Positions 58,084 to 64,000 of a stretch of 64,000 bases of DNA are shown in pieces (the stretch's first letter is position 1; every line of letters begins with the position of its first letter). Both the position numbers and the translations under genes were made by a program. The notes beneath the pieces are model-generated. The model was not told the DNA's origin, made no database searches, and saw nothing but the letters and a program-made list of their open reading frames with translations. Origin of the DNA: Gaeumannomyces sp. JS-464 (taxonomy: Eukaryota > Ascomycota > Sordariomycetes > Magnaporthales > Magnaporthaceae); the NCBI GenBank assembly GCA_002197995.1, contig NGZR01000004.1, positions 5,146,001 through 5,210,000 on the forward strand, in the 5' to 3' direction.

Positions 58084-61000
58084 TTTTAACTAATTTTATT
58101 TAGTACTTCGTCGGAAAGAGGATAGCGCAGCCATAGCAAGCAGTAATAAAAAGCTTAAAAGGAAAAAACCACGGTTTTTACCTTTAACGGTATTAAGTAC
58201 GACCTTAACGAAGCCGTTAATACGGCCAGCCTTTTTAAACTTATAACGGTTAAAATCGCCAAAGGCCAAAACGAGGTAAAGCAACTTACTGCGAAGTTAG
58301 CGTCCCTTAAAGCACCTATCGCAATTAAAGCGTACAAATTCCCGTCCCCGGATTTTTACGAAGGGGAAAACGGTAAGCTTAAAACGTTCCTTACCGAATG
58401 CAAAAGCTACTTTAAGTTTTACGAACAGCAATTCGTAAGCGAGGAATAAAAGGTTGCTTACGCTGCCATTAAGCTAAACGGCAAAATAAAAAAGTGGTTT
58501 TAGCTAACCTAAAGCGATTACCTTAAGGGATATAAGGATAGCTAGGAAGCTACTAAGCTTATTTTCGCCAGCTTCGAAATATTCGGAAAAAAGGTCGGAA
58601 AAATGTTCGGAATAATCGACGAAACCCGAGTCGCCGAAAGAGATTTGCTAGCCTTTAAATAGCGAGGGCTTACGGCCAAATACGTAGCGGACTTTTAACG
58701 GATTAGCATTAAGTTTAACTAAAGCGACGCTACGTTAATGCTGCACTTTTACAACGGATTGCGTAAGGATATAAAGGATAAACTCGCAAAGCAAAATCGC
58801 CCTAAGTTTTTTACGGATTACGTTCGAAACGCGGTTCGCATTAGCGATAAACTGTACGAACGATAATAAGAAAAAAAAAGATATGGTTTTAAAAACGCGG
58901 CATAAAATAATAAAGCTAACCAAAAAAGGCTAAATAGTAACCTATTACGGCTTATAAAACGCACTTAAACTTTATAAACTTTAATACAAAAGCCGTTTAT
59001 TAGTAATAAGGGTAGCAAAAAAAGCAAAAACAAAACTCGAAAAACGGGAAATGTTTTAAATACGGCTAAGTTGGCTATATAAAAGCTAATTGCTTTTAGC
59101 GGGATAATAACCGCTAAATAGCGAACTTTTAACGAACGTAAAAAAGCTTAATATAAAAAGGGCTATATTTTAAAGCAGCGTTTAACTAAACGGGCTATTA
59201 CGATAAGCTATATACCACATATTAATTCGATAAAAAGGTTACCGGATGGTATTTTTGGAAATTACGAAGCATTTATATATTTAAAGCTATAAGGTTTAAA
59301 TACGATAGCGAGGGAAAATAGCGGATCGTTCCCGGGCCCGAAAACTCGGAAGAGGAAAACGATACCGTTTTTCGCAAGCTTTAAAAGGGAGCAATTTTAG
59401 CAAACGACGCGAAGGAAAAAAAAGCTCGAAAAAAGCCTTTAAGCTAAACATACCTTTTTCGAAAGCCGGAAAATTTTAACACCGACGCTAAAATGGACCG
59501 AGGTGGTTAAAACTTTAAAACGGCCGAGTTTTGGGAGCAAGCAAAGGGTTCGAGCGAAAGGACCTTTGTACTTATAGTTCGCGAAAAGTAAGCGAGTTGG
59601 AAAAACCAGCACGCTTTTACGCCTTTTAATATTTCGGCGTATTTTTAAAACGTTAAGGTTTTAAAACACCCAAATAGCCCGTTATGCTACGCCACCCCGG
59701 CGAACGGAAATAACGGTTAACCTTTATCGTAGTTTAGCGACTAATAAAAAATTAAATACGCTAGCTATCGGTTTAATAACATAAGCGAGCCGAGCAAAGC
59801 TGCGCTAAAATTTAAGGATTACCTTAGCGTTAATATAAAACACCCCGGACATTTGTACCTTTTTTAAGCAAAATGCATTTATAAAAATGCAAATTCCACT
59901 TACGATTTAAGCTTAAGTACGATTTTTTTCCGCGAAAGTTAGGAAGCGAGCTTAAAGTTAAACCCTGTTTGGTATTTTAATTACCACGGTAGGAATTAGC
60001 CCGGATCGGTAAGTTTACCGCAGTTTTTAAACCTAACGAACAGTACCCGATGCTATGCGTTACTAAAGTGCTCGATTAGGGAAAATGCGAAATTATAAAA
60101 TGCAAAAAGCATATGGTACAAAAGGCGAAAGCTTAATATTAGGGGATTACGCGAGCGTACGTTCCGTTTAACCCGGATAAAGGGACGAACGTACGGTACT
60201 CGTTCTTTTTATTAAAAAATTAAAAAAACCACCCGAACGAAAAGCACGAAATGGAAAAAAAGAAAAAAAACTAATAAAAACCTTCGCAATGGTAAAATTA
60301 AATTAACCATACGATTTATTAATATTCCGGATGGAATATTAAGGAAAAAAGGTTAAAGTAATAATCGATTGCGAAATATAAAGCGATTATATATCGCTAT
60401 AAGCGGTTAAACGGTATAAAATTCCTACGAAACGGAAACATTAACCGTATTAATTAAAAACGGTCGGAGGAATACCTATCGCTTATAATAAAGGATAAAT
60501 TAACTAAAAAAACATAGTAATAATATTACGCACCCGGAATAGGGAAAACGTTATTGTTATATTAAACGAGTTAAACATAAAAAAAGGAAACGTTATTTTC
60601 GGGATCCTTTAGCTTAGGAAAAATAACTTACGGATAAATTAAACCACCGGCTAAGTTTAATAAGGGAAGCCACGAGTAATTAAAAAGGTTTACCAATTAC
60701 AAACCCCAAACCGTAAGCATAAAAAGCAACGAAAAAAGGTTACAACGGTGGTAAGATTTGGCAATCCACTTTTGCATTTAATATTAACGAGTACGCGATT
60801 ATTTAAAGCGGAAAACGACCAAAACAACCCAACTAATACCAAAAAACGGCTCGCAAATGTTCCGGAGGAATACCATAAATACGAAAAATTGTTTAGGAAA
60901 AACCTAAAAACGGTGCTTCCCGAACATAAACCGTTCGATTTTAAAATTAAACTTAAACTAAATACGCAATTTAAATATTAAAAGCTATATTAGCTTAGCC

Positions 61001-63654
61001 CTCGGTAATAAAAAGTGCTAAAAAAAGTTGGAAAAAGATTTACGAAAAGGACATATTAAACTTTTCGATTTTCCAATAGGATATGGGATTTTATAAAAAA
61101 AAAAAAAAAGGGACGGAGCGAATATGCATCGATTATTAACCGTTAAACGAAGCTATTATTAAAAATCGGTATCCTATACTTTTTATCGACGAATTGCGCA
61201 ATAAGCTCGGCAAAACCTAATACTTTACGGCTTTGGACCTACGGAAAGCTTATAGTTTAATACGAATTAAAAAAGGCTAAAAGTGGCTTACGGTTTTTAA
61301 AACTAGGTTTGGATGTTACGAATCCTTAGTAATAACCTTTGGGCTTATTAACGCATTAGCCACGTTTTAAAGGATAATTAACTATATATTGCGCGAATAC
61401 CTTAACGTTTTTATCCTCGCGTATTTGGACGATATTTTAATTTTTTCGGAAACGATGGAAAAGCATAGTAAGCACGTATATAAAGTATTTTAAAAGCTGC
61501 TAAACGCAAAGCTTTTCGTTAAACCAAAAAAATGCAAATAGCATTCGCAAAAAGTCGCTTTTTTAAAGTTCGTAATTACATTTGAACAAGTTTGCATAAA
61601 CCTTAAAAAGCTCGAAAAAGTTAAAAAGTGGCTTATATTTAAAAACGTTACGAAAATATAAAAGTTCTTAGGATTTTTAAACTTTTATAAGCGGTTTATC
61701 CGTAAATATAGCAAAATCGCCATACCATTTACGAATTTTATTAAAAATAACCATTAATTCCATTGGGAAGGATAAAAATAAAAAGCTTTTAAGCAATTAC
61801 GGAACGCCGTATTAAGGGAATTAATGTTAGCATTTTCGGATTTAAAAAAACCCTTTAAGGTTAAAACCGACGCGTTAGATTACGCGATCGGCGGTTAATT
61901 CGGATAACGAAACGACCAAAAACGGTTATACCTTTACGCGTTCTTTTCGCAAAAGTTAAATAAACTTAAGTTAAACTACCAAATTTACGATAAGGAACTT
62001 TTAGCGATAATCCGAGCATTTAAAAAGTGGCGACCATACCTTTATAAAGCAAAGCATTAGGTTATAATATATATAAACCATAAAAACCTAACGCATTTTA
62101 CCATAAGCAAAAACCTAAACAAACGGCAAATCCGTTAAAGCGAGTTTTTGCAAAATTACGACGTTCGAATTAAGTACCGGAAAAGGTCGGAAAACGGCCG
62201 GGCGAACGCTTTAAGCTAACGACCGGACCATTAGGTTGCAATACCTAAAAAAATACGAGTAATTTTAACAAAAAAACCAAACGGATTTTTAATTCCGGTA
62301 TAAAGGATTTTCGTTAAAACGGTCCGATAGGGAAAAGTTTAAACCCAGAAAAAATCTAACAAATTTACGGCCAATTAGCACACGGCTATTAAAGCGTAAA
62401 AAAAACGTAAAAACGGTTATAATAATACCACGGGTTTATAAAAACCCGAGCCGAAGTATAAGACGCAATAAAGGATTGCGAAAGTTATGCTAAAAACAAA
62501 GCTAATAAGTATAAACCGTACGGGTTATTGCAACTTTTGCTAGCATCGAATAAAGTATAGCAAAAAGTTACCATAAACTTCGTTATTAAATTTCCCTAAT
62601 CCAAAAAACCGTTAATTAAAGTAAAGTACGATAATATATTGGTAATAATAGATAGGTTTACTAAGTACGCTTTATTCCTACCATACGAGGAAAGCAGCGA
62701 CGTTACGGAGCTAGCGTACGTTTTATTAGGCATATAATAGCGGAATACGGCACGTTAAACCGCTTAATTACGGATAAAAATAAGCTATTTATAAGTAAGT
62801 TTTGGAAAGGGTTTACGAGCAAGCTAAAAGCAAAGCACTCCTTATCCATAGCTTACCACCCTTAAACAAATGGATAAACGGAGCGAACGAATTAAACCAT
62901 AAAGCAATATTTACGTTATTACGTTAATTATAAATAAAACGATTAGGTATAATATTTCCTATGGCTTAATTCGCTTATAATAGCTTAATTTATAAAAGCA
63001 TAAAACCATACCGTTTTATACGAACTATGGGTTTACGCTTATAGCGTATAAGGAACCCAGGGTAAAAAAACATGCCTTAATAGCGGAATTATAAATAAAG
63101 TTTACTAAGCTGCATAAACACCTCCAAGCAAAGCTAAAAAAGTTACGGCACCGCATAGCTATTAGGTAAACAAAAAAAGGATTAAAAACCAACCTTTAAG
63201 AAGGGGATAGCGTTTATCTTTTCGACGTAATATTAAAACAAAACAACCGAGCGATAAGTTAAACCATAGAAATTAGGACCTTTTAAGGTATTAAAAAAGG
63301 TTGAACGTAAATTATAAACTCCAACTACCGCTAACCATAAAATCCCACCCGGTTTTTTATATTTCCCTACTTAAACCAGCGCCACCGGGCTTTAAAAGCG
63401 ACGAGTTAATGGAAATCGACCTAAAATAAAATAATAAGGTCGAAAAGATTTTAAACCACAGGCCGAAAAGCAAGCTTAGGAAATACTTAATTAAATGGAA
63501 AAGGTACGGCCACGAAAAAAACGTGGGAAAAAGGAACTAACCTTATAAACTGCCAGAAGCCTTAACGGAATACCGGTAAAAGCGCTTACAAAAAGGTTAG
63601 CAAATGAAAAGGTTTTAAGGAAAAAGTCCGACATCGTTAAACTCTCCTTAAACG

Positions 63655-63730
63655 GTCGTACCGGGATTCGAACCCGAAACCTCGGCAAAAAAAAACCAAA
63701 GCTACGCCAATGCGCCACAAAACCAAGGAA
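63655..63730 (-). other. tRNA-like sequence inside R1
   Basis: Minus strand: a perfect B-box (GGTTCGAATCC, 63663-63673) in a CGGG..CCCG T-stem, an A-box-like TGGCGCATTGGCG, and a 3' TACGACC that only partly pairs with a 5' GGTTTTG. The loop opposite the anticodon is a T9 run. It occupies the same place, between chromodomain and antisense ORF, as the one in R2, but the rest of the sequence differs. Confidence 0.5.
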
Positions 63731-63852
63731 GTTGTTAAAGGAGTTAACTTACCCTGGTTAAAAAAGGCAAGAGGTCCGGGTTAGGATTAACCCGAACGCC
63801 TGCTAACGAGGGAAACGGCAAAAGCTACGGATGGCTCGGATTGCGAAGCAAT

Positions 63853-64000
63853 TTAGCGAGCCTCCCGGTCGGCCTCCTCCCGTTCGACTCGCTCCAGCTC
63901 CTCCACGGAATTAATACCACGACGAAGCGCTCGTGTAAGCTTTTCGCGCCACTGCTTCTTTTGCTTTCGCAAACGATCGATTTTGGCAAGGGATGCCCGC
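63853..64000 (-). CDS. Antisense 3' ORF of the chromovirus (partial, open at window edge)
   Basis: Forty-eight codons and a stop on the strand opposite to pol, running off the window. It reads RASLAKIDRLRKQKKQW, then REKLTRALRRGINSVEELE, then RVEREEADREAR. It is highly charged and likely coiled-coil. Fungal mobile-element proteins often end in a similar Arg/Glu-rich tail with RRG..S..EL, as I recall. Unlike the rest of the block it is nearly free of RIP damage, with CAG and TGG codons intact. The related R2 copy at 48090-48329 is broken. Confidence 0.6.
   Translation of the reverse strand, partial: RASLAKIDRLRKQKKQWREKLTRALRRGINSVEELERVEREEADREAR

Larger units (their letters stand above)
46570..63740. 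repeat. RIP-mutated AT-rich block of nested LTR retrotransposons
   Basis: The block is strongly AT-rich. TpA is very frequent, CpG is retained, and CpA/TpG are scarce, the expected result of CpA to TpA conversion. In retrotransposon frames, Trp and Gln codons have become TAG/TAA stops throughout, for example in the reverse transcriptase at 60.9-62.2 kb. No functional host gene is visible inside. Composition recovers near the right edge, after about 63.75 kb. Confidence 0.93.
58084..64000 (+). mobile_element. Chromovirus-type Ty3/gypsy copy R1, 3' end beyond window
   Basis: Order on the plus strand: gag (about 58300-58870, FPSPDFYEGENGKLKTF, MLHFYNGLRKDIKDKLAK); a CCHC zinc-knuckle remnant at about 59041-59095 with Cys and His changed to Tyr; protease region not resolved; reverse transcriptase (FKIKLKLNTQFKY, RKAYSLIRIKKG, active site YLDDILIFS at 61422-61448); RNase H (KTDALDYAIGG, about 61865); integrase (from about 62370; NILVIIDRFTKYALFLPY); and a chromodomain (about 63440-63600). 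Dozens of in-frame stops make it incapable of coding. About 1 kb of extra DNA follows the chromodomain, as in R2; the 3' LTR should lie beyond 64000. Confidence 0.85.

Overview
This window is nuclear DNA of a filamentous ascomycete (Pezizomycotina, most likely Sordariomycetes). The evidence is GC-rich genes with short GT..AG introns (about 50-175 bp), fungus-specific families (HET domain, CFEM-like secreted protein, fungal-type secreted phospholipase A2, a possible FunK1-type kinase remnant), and a 17 kb AT-rich block whose reading frames are broken in the way repeat-induced point mutation (RIP) breaks them. I cannot name the species from the sequence.

Layout. 1.1-2.3 kb: a PHO85-type cyclin (-). 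2.3-14.9 kb: about 12.6 kb with no convincing gene, containing a long GGTA microsatellite. 15.0-16.2 kb: cdc2/CDK1 (-, three exons). 17.6-18.8 kb: an AlkB-like Fe(II)/2-oxoglutarate dioxygenase (+), divergent from cdc2 and convergent with a 786-residue HET-domain protein (19.2-21.5 kb, -). 22.6-24.5 kb: a patchwork of duplicated fragments (a copy of the AlkB 3' end, an inverted copy of the AlkB-HET intergenic DNA, a minisatellite, a 60 bp palindrome). 24.5-25.9 kb: a decayed DHHC/PFA5-like palmitoyltransferase (-). 29.5-30.1 kb: a secreted six-cysteine CFEM-like protein (+). 30.9-32.8 kb: an FAD/NAD(P)-dependent oxidoreductase (+). 34.3-35.6 kb: a six-exon enoyl-CoA hydratase (-). 39.1-42.5 kb: a large NRPS-type adenylation domain fused to a haem-type membrane reductase and a flavin/nicotinamide module (+). 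44.3-45.0 kb: a secreted phospholipase A2 (+). 46.1-46.6 kb: the first two exons of a gene, possibly FunK1-type, cut off by repeats. 46.6-64 kb: RIP-degraded Ty3/gypsy elements: two chromovirus copies in opposite orientation, with a second gypsy family between them.

Two themes matter to a user. First, five conserved genes each need one to three single-base corrections, most of them in short G or C runs, to give intact family-conserved proteins. This looks like consensus error rather than gene decay, so gene models here should be treated as frameshift-tolerant. Second, accessory genes (HET, CFEM-like, PLA2, the NRPS-like fusion, the truncated gene) fill the half of the window nearer the repeat block, while the cell-cycle genes lie at the far end. 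The most unusual coding feature is the adenylation-membrane reductase fusion. An FAD oxidoreductase and an enoyl-CoA hydratase lie 4-8 kb upstream of it, but common function is only a guess.
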